Shown here: piece after piece, positions 36,292 through 46,854 of the stretch | Layout of the letters: each line of letters starts with the position of its first letter | Numbering within the stretch: position 1 is the stretch's first letter | Assembly: GCF_004916905.1 (NCBI RefSeq) | Contig: NZ_SDLV01000023.1 | Span: forward strand, 62,001-126,000 | Source of the DNA: Chryseobacterium candidae | GTDB lineage: Bacteria; Bacteroidota; Bacteroidia; Flavobacteriales; Weeksellaceae | Length of the DNA stretch: 64,000 nucleotides | Direction: 5' to 3' | Notes under the pieces: generated by a model | Databases searched by the model: none | What the model was told of the DNA's origin: nothing | Seen by the model: only the letters and a program-made list of their open reading frames with translations | Made by a program: the position numbers and the translations under genes

Positions 36292-37467
36292 TTATTTTCG
36301 AAAACCTTTTTCTTTTATTAATTTGTTATATTCACTTAATATAGCATTCCAAATCACTGACTGCTCGAATCGATCTTCAATCATTGGTCGGGCATTCATC
36401 TTTAAAGCCTGATAATAATCCTTATTCATGATCATTTTCTCCATTTCTTCTGTAAGTCTTTCACTGTCTTTTACAGGAACAATTACCCCATTTTGATTTT
36501 CTATTATGATTTCATTACATCCATTGATATCAGAAACGATACTTGGCAGCTCCATTGCTCCAGCCTGCATTACTACGTTAGGAAATCCTTCACGATAACT
36601 AGGAAAAACCAACGCATTAGAAATCGCAAAATAAGGACGCACATCCCTCTGAAAACCTACAGAAATAATATTTGGATTATTTTCAATCTCTTTTAATGTA
36701 TCAGAATATAAAGGATCCAGCTCCTGTTCCAGACAACCTACCAGTAATAATTTTGAACGCTGCTGATTTTCTTGATTATTTAAAGCAGAAAATGCTTTTA
36801 TCAATTCATTAATTCCTTTGTCTCCCACCAAACGCCCTACAAACACAAAAACAAAATCAGTATCTTTTATTTTCAATTGCTCTTTGAGAAGAATTTTATG
36901 ATCTTCCGAAACTTGTTGAGGCGAAAAGAATGAAGTATCAATTCCGTTTGATGATCCATTCCCGATTACTTTAAGCTTATACTTGTTCGTATATTTGTGC
37001 TTAATAATATAATCAGACAGTCCTTTTGAATTTGGGTACACCTGGGTTGCAGAAGCATAGGTAAGTTTTTCAACAAGATCTAAAACATGACGTTTCATGC
37101 CTTTTACCTCCATCAATGGTAAACCTGCTACTGTATGCAGCCGATGAGGAACTCCTGCCATTCTTGCAGCCAGCATTCCTACAATACCAGCTTTAGGGGT
37201 ATGGGTATGAACAATTTGGGGGTTTTCTCTTTTTAAAAATTTGTAAGTACTCCATAAAGATTTAATGTCTTTTATTGGGGTAATCTTACGAGACATATCA
37301 ATCGATATTACATCAATCCCTTCATCATTTTTCACTTCATCCAGTTCCTTACCAGGTGATGAAACACCTATTACATCAAAATGTTCTGACATAAATCGGT
37401 GCTGCCCTTTCAATAGAATTTTTAAAGAAAGTGGTACTGTTGTAATCCGTATTAATTTAGCTTTCAA
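36292..37467 (-). CDS. Glycosyltransferase family 4, last gene of the polysaccharide locus
   Basis: 391 residues, GT-B fold. N-terminal domain has QIVHTHTPKAGIVGMLAA; the C-terminal nucleotide-sugar domain has VFVGRLVGDKGINELI and the EGFPNVVMQAGAMELP signature (E-x7-E). Such enzymes add one sugar to a lipid-linked repeat unit; sugar and acceptor unknown. It is separated from the rest of the cluster by 371 bp and from the tRNA-Asp by 245 bp, and might have its own promoter. Confidence 0.9.
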   Translation of the reverse strand: MKAKLIRITTVPLSLKILLKGQHRFMSEHFDVIGVSSPGKELDEVKNDEGIDVISIDMSRKITPIKDIKSLWSTYKFLKRENPQIVHTHTPKAGIVGMLAARMAGVPHRLHTVAGLPLMEVKGMKRHVLDLVEKLTYASATQVYPNSKGLSDYIIKHKYTNKYKLKVIGNGSSNGIDTSFFSPQQVSEDHKILLKEQLKIKDTDFVFVFVGRLVGDKGINELIKAFSALNNQENQQRSKLLLVGCLEQELDPLYSDTLKEIENNPNIISVGFQRDVRPYFAISNALVFPSYREGFPNVVMQAGAMELPSIVSDINGCNEIIIENQNGVIVPVKDSERLTEEMEKMIMNKDYYQALKMNARPMIEDRFEQSVIWNAILSEYNKLIKEKGFRK

Positions 37468-37838
37468 CTTCTTTTTATTTTTTTATTATTCCTGAAAAAT
37501 CTAGAACTAATGAATAAATTTCTAGCAAATCTTTTTTTGTGTTGTAAAATATTATCAAAAACACTATAATTCACATATTTTTGATAAAAAAAGATAATAT
37601 ATAATCCCGCCCTAAAACAGGTCCAATTTCAAACAGAATTAGTTCTGAATTAAAACTGCATCATTACTGCTTTGGAAAATCATTTATTTTCCAATTTGGT
37701 TAAGTGTTTTTTGAGTTTAATAGCTTTTTGGTAGTTACAAATTGTGTATAATCATCGATTATTGCTAGCTATTTTTTTGTATCGGATACCTATGATCTCA
37801 TCTATCTACATACTATTACTTTAGCTCAGATGAATTGT
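37468..37838. other. 371-bp AT-rich gap inside the polysaccharide locus
   Basis: No gene, tRNA or clear repeat seen. It may hold the promoter for the GT4 gene or be the remains of a lost gene. Confidence 0.5.
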
Positions 37839-38975
37839 TTAATATTTTAGTTTACTACTATCTTTAACATTTTTTAAAAGTGATTCTGTAGAACGATCGA
37901 TCTTGTTTTTGGTATTAAATTTATAATTGTTCATTTGAATCATGGGATACAATCCAAATTGATCTCTTTTCTCAAAAGGCTTGGTCACATTATTAGTAAC
38001 AAAATTATCTACTTTAAAATAACCTGTCATTTCCTTGATATTAGGTTTCGCTTTATATCCAGCTATATAAATTCCAGAATTAGCATTTTCCACTGAAATA
38101 TTTGAGCAGGAAACCGTAACATCCTTTGCTACACTCTGGTTACCATACTGTCCTAAATGCAAGTCTATACCTACATTTGCATTATTAATCTTAACATTCT
38201 CAATAATAATGTTTTCTAAAATATTATTACTGTCGTCAGGTTCAATATCAATACCTGCCATAGGATTTGTTCCATTAATATTTGTAATCAAAAGATTTTT
38301 GATTACTATATCCTTACCTCCAGCAATTGTTATTCCATTTCTTCTTACATTGTTAATAATTCCCCCTATGATATTAATATTTTCTGTTGGAAATATTTTT
38401 TCCTTGGTAATACCGGCTCTCATATTTCTCATAGTCTTCACCAAGACAATTCCGTCTCCCCAGCAATCAGAAATATTAACATTAAAAATGTCAATATTTC
38501 TTGAACCTCTGATATCAATACCAAACCCCCACTCGCCTTTAGAATCCAAATGTTTATCACGATCTCCTACCAATGTGGGATTATAAATTTTAACATTTTC
38601 AACTCCATGTAAACTAATGATCTGATACCGTATATTGGCAGTTGGCTTTAATATCAGGGAGGAGTTTTTCTGAAAATATATTTGTGAGTTTGATTGCGCA
38701 AAGATTCCGTTTGTCATTAGTGGAAAGTCCGGCATCATTACTTTACTATTTCCATCAATCGCTTTTTGAATATAATCAGTATAGTCTACTGTTCCATCCT
38801 TCACATACCCTTTGGGAAGTAGTGTTTCAATTTTGAAAAAATCATTAGTTTGAACAGCGATTTTCTGATTTACTATTAAGGAATTATCTACCGTCACCTT
38901 ATCTTTCCGTTGTGAACAACAGATGATAGAAAAAGTTGACAGAACTAATATTAAAAACGATTTTATAATTTTCAT
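37839..38975 (-). CDS. Right-handed beta-helix lipoprotein (pectate-lyase-like fold)
   Basis: 378 residues. Lipobox IICC near residue 20. The body has repeated short strands with Asn and Ile (VKIYNPTLVGD, IDIFNVNISDCWGDGI, INIIGGIINNVRRNGI, IVIKNLLITNINGT), typical of parallel beta-helix (PbH1) proteins such as polysaccharide lyases or GH28. A DGTVDYTDYIQKAIDG segment in front resembles a pectate-lyase-3 start. It overlaps the ligase gene by 4 bp. In a polysaccharide locus it may trim or modify the polymer outside the cell. Confidence 0.75.
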   Translation of the reverse strand: MKIIKSFLILVLSTFSIICCSQRKDKVTVDNSLIVNQKIAVQTNDFFKIETLLPKGYVKDGTVDYTDYIQKAIDGNSKVMMPDFPLMTNGIFAQSNSQIYFQKNSSLILKPTANIRYQIISLHGVENVKIYNPTLVGDRDKHLDSKGEWGFGIDIRGSRNIDIFNVNISDCWGDGIVLVKTMRNMRAGITKEKIFPTENINIIGGIINNVRRNGITIAGGKDIVIKNLLITNINGTNPMAGIDIEPDDSNNILENIIIENVKINNANVGIDLHLGQYGNQSVAKDVTVSCSNISVENANSGIYIAGYKAKPNIKEMTGYFKVDNFVTNNVTKPFEKRDQFGLYPMIQMNNYKFNTKNKIDRSTESLLKNVKDSSKLKY

Positions 38976-40351
38976 AATAAATCTTTTATATTATTTTTTA
39001 CGATTCTATATTTTCCACTGTCTTCTACAGAAATCTCACTTACATAGTGAAGATGTATTTTCATAACATTTCCTACCCGGTCCCTCCAGTTTTGGAGAAA
39101 TACTTTCTCTATCTGCTTCGAATAGATATCATGATCAACAACAACATACAGTTCCAATTCATCCAATTTATTCTGTACGGCCTGAAACCTGATGATTCCT
39201 TTTGTATCTTTTAAGGTATTGGAAACATTTCCTAAATTGATTTTCCCATTTTCAATCGAATAAATAAAATCATCAATTCTTCCTAAGATTTCTTTTACCA
39301 AAGGGTTATTATTTCCACAGCTGCATGTTTTATCAGCATTTTCAAGTGTTATCGAGTCACCGATATCATATCTAACTAGCGGAGTGGCGGCCGTGGTAAA
39401 TGAAGTTACCACTAATCTTCCGGATTGCGCCGGCTGATTATTTTCATCTAAAACTTCAAAAACACCCGTTTGCAGTTCCAAATGAAGGTTTCCTTTCTCA
39501 CACTCAATAATGAAAGGAGCTCCTTCGGAAGAAGCGTATTGGTTATAAAGTTTTGCTTTAAAAAATTTTTCTATAAAATATCTTGTTTCTTCAGTAATGG
39601 TTTCTGCTGTCGGGAACACTGCTTTTACAGTATTTTCAGGAAAATCATATCCATTGGCAATACCGTATTTGGCAATTTCCAATATGGTAGACGGAAATCC
39701 TACTAAATACTCTGGTCCGAAACGAATTAAATCTTCTACATAATATTTAAGATAGTCATCTTTGATATGGAATGTGGAATAATAGCGAACATGGTGCACA
39801 AAATCTGTTTTCCAAAATACATTCTTCTTAACATCCCTAGCTGTCAATAAATTTTTCCCAGAAAACCATGCTGTTTTTTTTCCCAGTTCATACCCGAATC
39901 TGGATCTGAAATCATCTAAAAAAGCAAATCTTTCCTGGCTGTCTCTGAAAAAAAACTTCACTTCCAGGGATTTTCCTGTAGTACCTCCTGTTTTGGATTT
40001 TTCTAATTTTTCAGATGTTTTTACCGTTATGGAATCAATATTATTACGAAGTATTTCCTTATTAACGATTGGCAGGCTGGAAATATTATCAATTGATTCA
40101 GCATTCTTAATAGGTCCAATCGAATTTTTATAATAATCTGAATTTTGAATTACAAATTTTATAAAGTCTGAATACCTTTTTTTCTGATATTCTTTTAGCT
40201 CTTCTAATGATAATGTGCGATTTTCTTTTTTCTCTTTTCTGAAATTTTTATACTCGCCACGATATCTTCTTTTATAGGCCTGTTTGTTATACATATAGAC
40301 CATAAAGTTCTGAAGAAAATCAGGTAATAATTGATATACTTTTTCTTTCAT
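38972..40351 (-). CDS. CapK/PaaK-like AMP-forming ligase family protein
   Basis: 459 residues, of the phenylacetate-CoA-ligase-like family seen in capsule loci (CapK). Adenylate motif SKTGGTTGKSLEVKF, NQYASSEGAPF, RYDIGDSITLE, and a CSCGNNNP cysteine pair. Unlike true PaaK the substrate is unknown; in capsule clusters such proteins may activate an acyl or amino-acid decoration. The gene follows the GT2 gene directly and overlaps the next by 4 bp (ATGA), so it is translationally coupled. Confidence 0.82.
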   Translation of the reverse strand: MKEKVYQLLPDFLQNFMVYMYNKQAYKRRYRGEYKNFRKEKKENRTLSLEELKEYQKKRYSDFIKFVIQNSDYYKNSIGPIKNAESIDNISSLPIVNKEILRNNIDSITVKTSEKLEKSKTGGTTGKSLEVKFFFRDSQERFAFLDDFRSRFGYELGKKTAWFSGKNLLTARDVKKNVFWKTDFVHHVRYYSTFHIKDDYLKYYVEDLIRFGPEYLVGFPSTILEIAKYGIANGYDFPENTVKAVFPTAETITEETRYFIEKFFKAKLYNQYASSEGAPFIIECEKGNLHLELQTGVFEVLDENNQPAQSGRLVVTSFTTAATPLVRYDIGDSITLENADKTCSCGNNNPLVKEILGRIDDFIYSIENGKINLGNVSNTLKDTKGIIRFQAVQNKLDELELYVVVDHDIYSKQIEKVFLQNWRDRVGNVMKIHLHYVSEISVEDSGKYRIVKNNIKDLL

Positions 40352-41155
40352 TTAAAAACCTTGTTTAATCATTAACTTAATAAAGTTTGCAAAATCAATA
40401 TCCTTCAATAATGAAGCATATTTTCTATAGAGTAATTTTTTCAAATATTTTTTCTCATCTAAAGATTTTACTGTAGAGAAGTCCAAATGATAGAGGATAG
40501 ATCTTGTAATATCTGACTTTCCCTTACTATTATTTTCAGCCTCCTGCAAGTATAATTCTGTAACTACTGGAGAATAAGCTATTTCATATTCTCTGGATAA
40601 CTTTCCCCAAAGATCTATATCTTCTCCTCTGGATAACCTTTCATCAAATAATTTTGCTTTTAACAGAGCTTTTTTACTCACACAGACACAAGAGGTATGT
40701 ATTAATGCTTTTTTGAAAATTATTTTGAAATAATCTTTAACGATTCCTTCCTTAAGTTCATCCTGTTTTCTATTATCAACAATATTTTCTTCAGAATACT
40801 TTCTTGCAAAATTCGTAACAAAAACATCTGCTCTACTTTTATATCTGGTAATAAGCTTATTGATTTCCTCCAGATGATTGGGCAACCACTCATCATCAGC
40901 ATCCAAAAAAGCAATATATTCAAATTGAGATTTTTCAATCCCTATGTTACGTGCTGAAGAAACACCTCCATTTTCTTTATTGAACAATTTTACTCTTTGA
41001 TCATTAATTTCACTGACGATATCCGGACCTTTATCTTTACTTCCATCATTAATAATAATGATTTCAAAATTCTGATATGTCTGGTTCAGTACCTTACAGA
41101 TCGTTTCCTTAATATATTTTTCTTTGTTATACAAAGGGATTACTACTGATATCAT
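40352..41155 (-). CDS. Glycosyltransferase family 2
   Basis: 267 residues, GT-A fold with VVIPLYNKEKYIKETI, IIINDGSKDKG and FLDADDEW (DxD metal site), followed by an SRGEDIDLWGKL region. Inverting single-sugar transferase of repeat-unit assembly. The start overlaps the stop of the EpsG-like gene by one base. Confidence 0.9.
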   Translation of the reverse strand: MISVVIPLYNKEKYIKETICKVLNQTYQNFEIIIINDGSKDKGPDIVSEINDQRVKLFNKENGGVSSARNIGIEKSQFEYIAFLDADDEWLPNHLEEINKLITRYKSRADVFVTNFARKYSEENIVDNRKQDELKEGIVKDYFKIIFKKALIHTSCVCVSKKALLKAKLFDERLSRGEDIDLWGKLSREYEIAYSPVVTELYLQEAENNSKGKSDITRSILYHLDFSTVKSLDEKKYLKKLLYRKYASLLKDIDFANFIKLMIKQGF

Positions 41156-42240
41156 TATTTTAAATTAAACATTAAAAACAGGAAAAAACAAATAAAAAAT
41201 ATTCCAAACAGATTGAAAAAACCTATTTTCTGATTGGTTTGGGTGTACGGATACATCAGAAAAGGAATGAAAATCCATGATAAGAAACCAAAACGATCAC
41301 TAAAAGCCGCGGAAAACATAAGAAAGAAAAAAGCAGAGGTAAGCATATACGTCACATAAAACCTTTTATACTTTAAATACTCTTCAATATTTCCAATGTT
41401 TTTAAGAGTATAGTATCCAATCACTGCAAAAATGGTATTGAATATAAAGAAGTCTGCCCTAAAACCCGTTTTGTAAGCAACTTTAGCTCCTTTGGAGTAA
41501 TACTGATCTAACCTTTCTTCAACCAAAACATTGATCACAGGTATTTTACCTAGAAGTTCATTTAGATTAAAATTCACTAATGACAGTACCGTAGCAGCTA
41601 CATAAATCAAAAATATTACTTTAAGATTATTAATCCTGGTAGACAGGATGAAGACCATAATAGGGATAATAATTGAAGCATGATTGAAAAATGCAACAAT
41701 AAAAAACACAATGGATAACCATTTTTTCTTATCAAAATAGGTGACTGCCAGAAAAAAGAAAGAGAATGCAATTCCCTGTCTGGTTGTATTAATACCCATC
41801 GTTTTAAAGAAGAACATACTCACTATGATAAAGAAAATCAGAAACCTGTTTTTCTGTGTTAAATTCCGTATGCCTATAATAATGGGTGTTACATATAGCA
41901 CTGCATTCAATGTAAAAAAAACTTTATAATTATCACTAATTTTACGGGCAAATAATGAAATAAAATAGATTCCTATATCTTTGAGTTCGTTTAAAGAGCG
42001 TACAACTTTAGCCCCGGTAAAATAGACCAATGATCTTTCTGAATCCGAGCCTACTTTTTTATCTCTGATACCTATCAGTAATATCATCACCAATGCATAA
42101 AACAATAATAAGAAATTCTGAACATCATCAGAATTCTTTCTTCTATAGACATATTCATTAATCAGAATGACAGCAAAAAGAGCCACACTCATATAAATAA
42201 GTGTAAATCTTAAGTCAAATGCATGTATAATAGGATCCAT
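41155..42240 (-). CDS. EpsG/Wzy-type polysaccharide polymerase
   Basis: 361 residues with about ten membrane helices, of the EpsG family: GIRDKKVGSDSE in the first loop, GINTTRQGIAFSFFFL and AFFNHASIIIPIMVFIL are its marks. It would polymerise flipped repeat units in the periplasm together with Wzx and Wzc of the same locus. Linkage unknown. Confidence 0.87.
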   Translation of the reverse strand: MDPIIHAFDLRFTLIYMSVALFAVILINEYVYRRKNSDDVQNFLLLFYALVMILLIGIRDKKVGSDSERSLVYFTGAKVVRSLNELKDIGIYFISLFARKISDNYKVFFTLNAVLYVTPIIIGIRNLTQKNRFLIFFIIVSMFFFKTMGINTTRQGIAFSFFFLAVTYFDKKKWLSIVFFIVAFFNHASIIIPIMVFILSTRINNLKVIFLIYVAATVLSLVNFNLNELLGKIPVINVLVEERLDQYYSKGAKVAYKTGFRADFFIFNTIFAVIGYYTLKNIGNIEEYLKYKRFYVTYMLTSAFFFLMFSAAFSDRFGFLSWIFIPFLMYPYTQTNQKIGFFNLFGIFFICFFLFLMFNLK

Positions 42241-42250
42241 TTTTCTCTTT

Positions 42251-43333
42251 CTACAAATTCTGCATGATACGGTCTAATTCAAGATCATAATTATAACTGC
42301 TATAAAATGATTTTGCATTTCTTGAATATTCTGTATAATTTTCCAAGATACTCTGTAGGGTTTCAGCCACTTTATCTTCTTTTCGGAAATCAATACATTC
42401 TCCCATTTTATTGGTTACAATTGTATTAATAAGTCCTGGAATATCATTTCCAATCATAGGTATTGCAAAGTTAGAAAACTCCCATAATTTGTTGGGCGCA
42501 CAAAATATATTATTCAAAGAAGAATGATCGTATGTTAATATACCAATATCCGCATGGCTGGTTACATGCAAATGATAAGGCGGTGCAACAAACGGAATAT
42601 GGATAATGGAAGGACATATAGTCTGTAATTTCTTCAAATACTCTGTTTCCTTACCCATTATAATCAATGCAAAATCTTCTGACTGATTGATGTAACGGCA
42701 GATTCCTTCCAATTCTCTTTCAGGAAAAATAACTCCCTGGTAGATAATTTTCTTTTTCCCTTTTGCGGATTCCAAAAGGTTTGACAATTCATCAGTTAGA
42801 GGGAGATTTCTTTCAGACAATTCTGAATAAGGCTTATTCAGAATCACCTCCGGGGTTTTATTGAGCTTCCACCAAACCCGAAGTATATTGGCTCTGTCTA
42901 AATTTGAACAGATGACCATTTTTGCATTTTTTGCAAATTTTTCAAGACCTTTTATATACCTTGGTGCATAATCGAACAGCTCATATAAATTAAGCACATA
43001 GTTAAGTGACAGTAGCTTTTTTCCTAGAGCCAGTGTAGTATCTGCAGCCGGAATCCAGATCAGTTTATCCTGATAATGGTTTTCATGCATAATTTTCCAA
43101 AAGGTTGTTCTGATCTTAAACCAGTATAAAATCTTGTTGGATGAAGGTTTTATCTCGGTTAAATGAACTTTATAACAAAGACGGTTCAGCTCATCTATTA
43201 AGTTTCCTTTCTCAAAGCCTAAAACAAGATGTATTTTATAACCATTTTTATTCAGATACTTTATAAAAGCCAGTAAAGGAGGGTAATCTGAAACGCAGGT
43301 TTTATGAACAATTACAATTTCTTTATTCTCCAT
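42251..43333 (-). CDS. GT-B type glycosyltransferase
   Basis: 360 residues. The N-terminal half has a GT4-like fold (VIVHKTCVSDYPPLLAFIKYLNKNG); the C-terminal half KKIIYQGVIFPERELEGI and PNKLWEFSNFAIPMIGND, typical of the UDP-sugar-binding domain. No closer family named. Its start lies 11 bp inside the pyruvyl transferase gene. Confidence 0.82.
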   Translation of the reverse strand: MENKEIVIVHKTCVSDYPPLLAFIKYLNKNGYKIHLVLGFEKGNLIDELNRLCYKVHLTEIKPSSNKILYWFKIRTTFWKIMHENHYQDKLIWIPAADTTLALGKKLLSLNYVLNLYELFDYAPRYIKGLEKFAKNAKMVICSNLDRANILRVWWKLNKTPEVILNKPYSELSERNLPLTDELSNLLESAKGKKKIIYQGVIFPERELEGICRYINQSEDFALIIMGKETEYLKKLQTICPSIIHIPFVAPPYHLHVTSHADIGILTYDHSSLNNIFCAPNKLWEFSNFAIPMIGNDIPGLINTIVTNKMGECIDFRKEDKVAETLQSILENYTEYSRNAKSFYSSYNYDLELDRIMQNL

Positions 43334-44405
43334 TAAATGTACTGTTATATTTTTTTATAAATTGATTCAACATATCATCTGCTTTTGTTCTCAGCTCCGA
43401 AATAGACTTCTCATGATTATTTTCTAACTCAGAATTGAGTAAATCACCAAGTGTCACAATATCGAAACGATCATCCCATAAAGCAAATGAAGGAATCTGC
43501 TCTGTAAGAATTCTTAATTTAGGCTCTATTTCAACACAGATTACTTTTTTTCCCAACAACCCGGCAATGATTGCACCGTGGTAACGGGCAGTAATAAATG
43601 TAGAAAATGAGTTTAAAATTTCTATAAAATCATTGATTTGCATTGTTTCAGGATGCCAGACGATACTTTTATAATTCTGTATTCTTTTGATCCATTTCGG
43701 ATCTTTATCTTTTGCAAATACAATAAATGTAACGTCCAGATGCGGATTGGAATTAACAAAGTGGATCAGTTGGTCCTGATAATCAGCCGGACTGTTCTTC
43801 CAGTCCCAGTCTCTCACGATAATTCCTATTTTATTGGTATCTTCTGCCTTTGGAACATTTTGAATATGTTTATAAAAATAGGATGAAAATACTACATCAG
43901 CTCCTAAGAATGATTCAATATTCCAGTCGTTACAGTAATTATAAGAAACCCGATCTCTGACCCCAGTGAACAATGAATCTTTTAATTGATTCTTTGCAAA
44001 TTCTATAGCCTGTATATTATTATTAAAAGGTCCTAAACCAAAACCTAGAAAAGCCTTTTCAAAACCAGACACTTCTGCATGATCAGCAGAACTGATTTTC
44101 CGAAGTAATTTTTTTAATATTTTAACCGGATTTTTAGAAATATTATTCTTCATTTTGGTTGCAAGCGTAGATTTTTCTATAAAAGAAAAAAACTGTGTTC
44201 CACCACCATACACCAATAAATCATCTTTCTGATTATTATTATATGATGAACCGCTTAAAAATTTTAGCACATAATTATTTTCAGCTCCAATAAAGTTCAG
44301 TGATTTGTTTTTAATATTGGCCTTGATAAAATCCTCAAATACAATCATTAATAAATCATCACCAAAATTACTATCACCATATGCTCCTTTTATTGATATA
44401 TTCAT
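43323..44405 (-). CDS. Polysaccharide pyruvyl transferase family protein
   Basis: 360 residues from the ATG at 44405, where the family N-terminus ISIKGAYGDSNFGDDLLM begins; the longer frame overlaps the flippase. The C-terminal RYHGAIIAGLLGKKVICVE is the family mark. It would put a pyruvate ketal on a sugar of the repeat unit, giving a negative charge. The start codon overlaps the flippase stop (ATGA). Confidence 0.9.
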   Translation of the reverse strand: MNISIKGAYGDSNFGDDLLMIVFEDFIKANIKNKSLNFIGAENNYVLKFLSGSSYNNNQKDDLLVYGGGTQFFSFIEKSTLATKMKNNISKNPVKILKKLLRKISSADHAEVSGFEKAFLGFGLGPFNNNIQAIEFAKNQLKDSLFTGVRDRVSYNYCNDWNIESFLGADVVFSSYFYKHIQNVPKAEDTNKIGIIVRDWDWKNSPADYQDQLIHFVNSNPHLDVTFIVFAKDKDPKWIKRIQNYKSIVWHPETMQINDFIEILNSFSTFITARYHGAIIAGLLGKKVICVEIEPKLRILTEQIPSFALWDDRFDIVTLGDLLNSELENNHEKSISELRTKADDMLNQFIKKYNSTFNGE

Positions 44406-45715
44406 GAAATATAATATTTTATAAAATAATTTATTATTATAACAATAACTACTACAGATGTAATCAAACAAAGCTTTCGGATTCTTACTTGTATTTTTTC
44501 AGATTTCAATATATCCCAATATCTAAAAATAAACATAAAATAAAACCCAATTAAAAATGAAATCGAAATACCTTGTAATCCCAATATTTGTATTAGGACT
44601 ATACTAGATACAATTGAAATAATTGCTCCTAGCAAAGAGGTGATTGTAATTTTTAATGTATTCTTTTCTTTCTGATATTTTAACCCCAGAAAACCTGCGA
44701 TGGCGTTGAAGCCTACTCCTAAATATAGAAATGGCATATATTGCCAAGCTTCAAAATATTCTTTGGAAACTAGTATTTTAGTCATTACAGGAGACACCAT
44801 TCCCAGGAAGAAAGCTAAAGTTATTTCAAACATAATAAACTTATCTAGCAATCTATTAAAGGTGATATCATCTTTTTCTTTTAAAATACGATCCTGTAAT
44901 GGCAACAGTAAAACAGAATTGATCACTAAAAGCAATGCAGGAAAACGACTGGCTACCGCATACAAACCATTTCCTTCAGCTCCCATATAATGCAGTATAA
45001 TAAATTTACTGGCAGAAGATATAGCCCACCAGCTCATTAAGTTGGGGATCAAAGGCAAAGAATAAGATGCCATTGATTTTATAAGCTTAAGATCCCAATA
45101 CTTAAATTTGAAATACTGAATTATCCTTACTTTATATAAAACCAGAATACATGCAACAGTATAAGCTACAATATTGGCAATGAATACGCCTTCAACATTT
45201 AACTTTAACAGGTAAATGAATATGACATTAAAAACAACAATTAAAAAAGTAGTTAAAATCCCGTTGATAGCAAACTGTCTGGTATTCCCCTGCCCTCTTA
45301 AAATACTCTGCAGTAAGGGCAGTAAGCAATTAAGAAAAATCAGTACTATGAAATATCCCTGATACTGAAAGCTGTTAAAAAAAATATAAACAGAAAAGCC
45401 AAGACAAAAGAGAAGATATCCTATACATAATGTTATGATAGAATTGGTCATAATTTTTGCCTTCTCGGTTTCACTGATATATTCTTTATCAATTAGCCAT
45501 CTGTAGGTAGCATCGGAAATCTGTAAAGACACCAATGGTGCAAAAAGACTTATTGTTGTGAGCAGTAAGTCATATTCTCCCAATTCTTTTTTAGTGAGAA
45601 AATAGGTATAAAAAGGGACTAATAAAAATGAAAGAATCTTTGATCCAAAGCTTCCTATGGAATATGTTAAAGTTTCTTTAAACATCTTCTTTTTGATCAG
45701 AGAAGATATATTCAT
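44402..45715 (-). CDS. Wzx-type oligosaccharide flippase
   Basis: 437 residues with 12-14 membrane segments and the MATE/PST signature at the N-terminus (YSIGSFGSKILSFLLVPFYTYFL). It carries lipid-linked repeat units over the inner membrane. The presence of Wzx, an EpsG/Wzy polymerase, Wza and Wzc makes this a Wzx/Wzy-dependent locus. Confidence 0.92.
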   Translation of the reverse strand: MNISSLIKKKMFKETLTYSIGSFGSKILSFLLVPFYTYFLTKKELGEYDLLLTTISLFAPLVSLQISDATYRWLIDKEYISETEKAKIMTNSIITLCIGYLLFCLGFSVYIFFNSFQYQGYFIVLIFLNCLLPLLQSILRGQGNTRQFAINGILTTFLIVVFNVIFIYLLKLNVEGVFIANIVAYTVACILVLYKVRIIQYFKFKYWDLKLIKSMASYSLPLIPNLMSWWAISSASKFIILHYMGAEGNGLYAVASRFPALLLVINSVLLLPLQDRILKEKDDITFNRLLDKFIMFEITLAFFLGMVSPVMTKILVSKEYFEAWQYMPFLYLGVGFNAIAGFLGLKYQKEKNTLKITITSLLGAIISIVSSIVLIQILGLQGISISFLIGFYFMFIFRYWDILKSEKIQVRIRKLCLITSVVVIVIIINYFIKYYIS

Positions 45716-46834
45716 TTATTTACTTTTTATAAAATTTACAATGCGCTTACAAGCAGTTCCATCTCCATAAGGATTATGCAGTTCTCTCATGGATTGATAG
45801 CGTACCGGATCATTTAATAAACTTTGCGCTTCTGAGACAATTTTATTTTTATCTGTACCTACAAGAATTACAGTTCCTGCATTCACAGCTTCGGGTCTTT
45901 CTGTAGTATCACGCATTACCAGCACCGGTTTCCCAAGACTTGGAGCTTCCTCCTGTATACCTCCGGAATCGGTAATGATCAGATAAGACTGGTTCATAAG
46001 CCATACAAAAGCCGGATATGCCAGGGGCGCTATCAGGATTACATTTTTAATATCAGATAAAATTTCATATACCGGCCCTTTTACATTAGGATTCAGATGT
46101 ACAGGATAAATAATCTGAATATCAGGGTTTGTTACAGCTATTTCTTTTAAAGCTTCACAAATATTGATAAATCCCTGCCCATGATTTTCCCTTCTGTGGC
46201 CTGTCACCAGTATTATTTTTTTAGAAAGATCTATATTGGTCTTAAGGGTTTCTATTTCTGTGTTATCTATATGTTCTACTTTTGCAGAGCTAAAAAATAA
46301 TGCATCGATCACTGTATTTCCTGTAATGAGTATATTTTCTTCTTTGGTGTTCTCAGCTAATAAGTTCTGCTTAGACTGTTCTGTCGGAGCAAAATGATAA
46401 TCTGCAATACGTCCTGCTACCTGTCTGTTAATTTCTTCCGGAAATGGAGATCTTTTATCATGGGTTCTTAATCCGGCTTCTACATGGCATACTTGAGCAC
46501 CGGAATAAAAACTTGCAATGCTGGTAGCCATTGTAGTAGTGGTATCCCCATGTACATACACATAATCAGGATTAAAATCTTCCAAAACAGATTTCATTCC
46601 TGTAAGAATATCAGCAGTCAGATTATACAAATTCTGGCCAGGCTTCATGAGATTTAAATCGTAGTCTGGCTTGATATCAAAAAAACTTAAAACCTGATCC
46701 AACATCTCTCTATGCTGAGCTGTGACACAAACTTTAGTCTCAAATGATGATTCTTTTTGAAATTCCTTTACCAAAGGAGCCATTTTTATAGCTTCGGGTC
46801 TTGTTCCAAAAACAATCAGATGTCTTTTTTTCAT
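45716..46834 (-). CDS. wecB: UDP-N-acetylglucosamine 2-epimerase
   Basis: 372 residues from the ATG at 46834; the frame allows a TTG start four codons earlier. [46 protein letters not shown] and [20 protein letters not shown] match WecB, which turns UDP-GlcNAc to UDP-ManNAc. Precursor enzyme for the polymer. It lies 20 bp past the sugar dehydrogenase gene; together they could give UDP-ManNAcA. Confidence 0.93.
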   Translation of the reverse strand: MKKRHLIVFGTRPEAIKMAPLVKEFQKESSFETKVCVTAQHREMLDQVLSFFDIKPDYDLNLMKPGQNLYNLTADILTGMKSVLEDFNPDYVYVHGDTTTTMATSIASFYSGAQVCHVEAGLRTHDKRSPFPEEINRQVAGRIADYHFAPTEQSKQNLLAENTKEENILITGNTVIDALFFSSAKVEHIDNTEIETLKTNIDLSKKIILVTGHRRENHGQGFINICEALKEIAVTNPDIQIIYPVHLNPNVKGPVYEILSDIKNVILIAPLAYPAFVWLMNQSYLIITDSGGIQEEAPSLGKPVLVMRDTTERPEAVNAGTVILVGTDKNKIVSEAQSLLNDPVRYQSMRELHNPYGDGTACKRIVNFIKSK

Positions 46835-46854
46835 AATTTTAAGCAAATAAATAT

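Noticed and set aside
43451..43458. Another CACCAAGT copy as LytTR site
   Set aside because: A single copy within the pyruvyl transferase coding region, without a partner repeat or -7 box.
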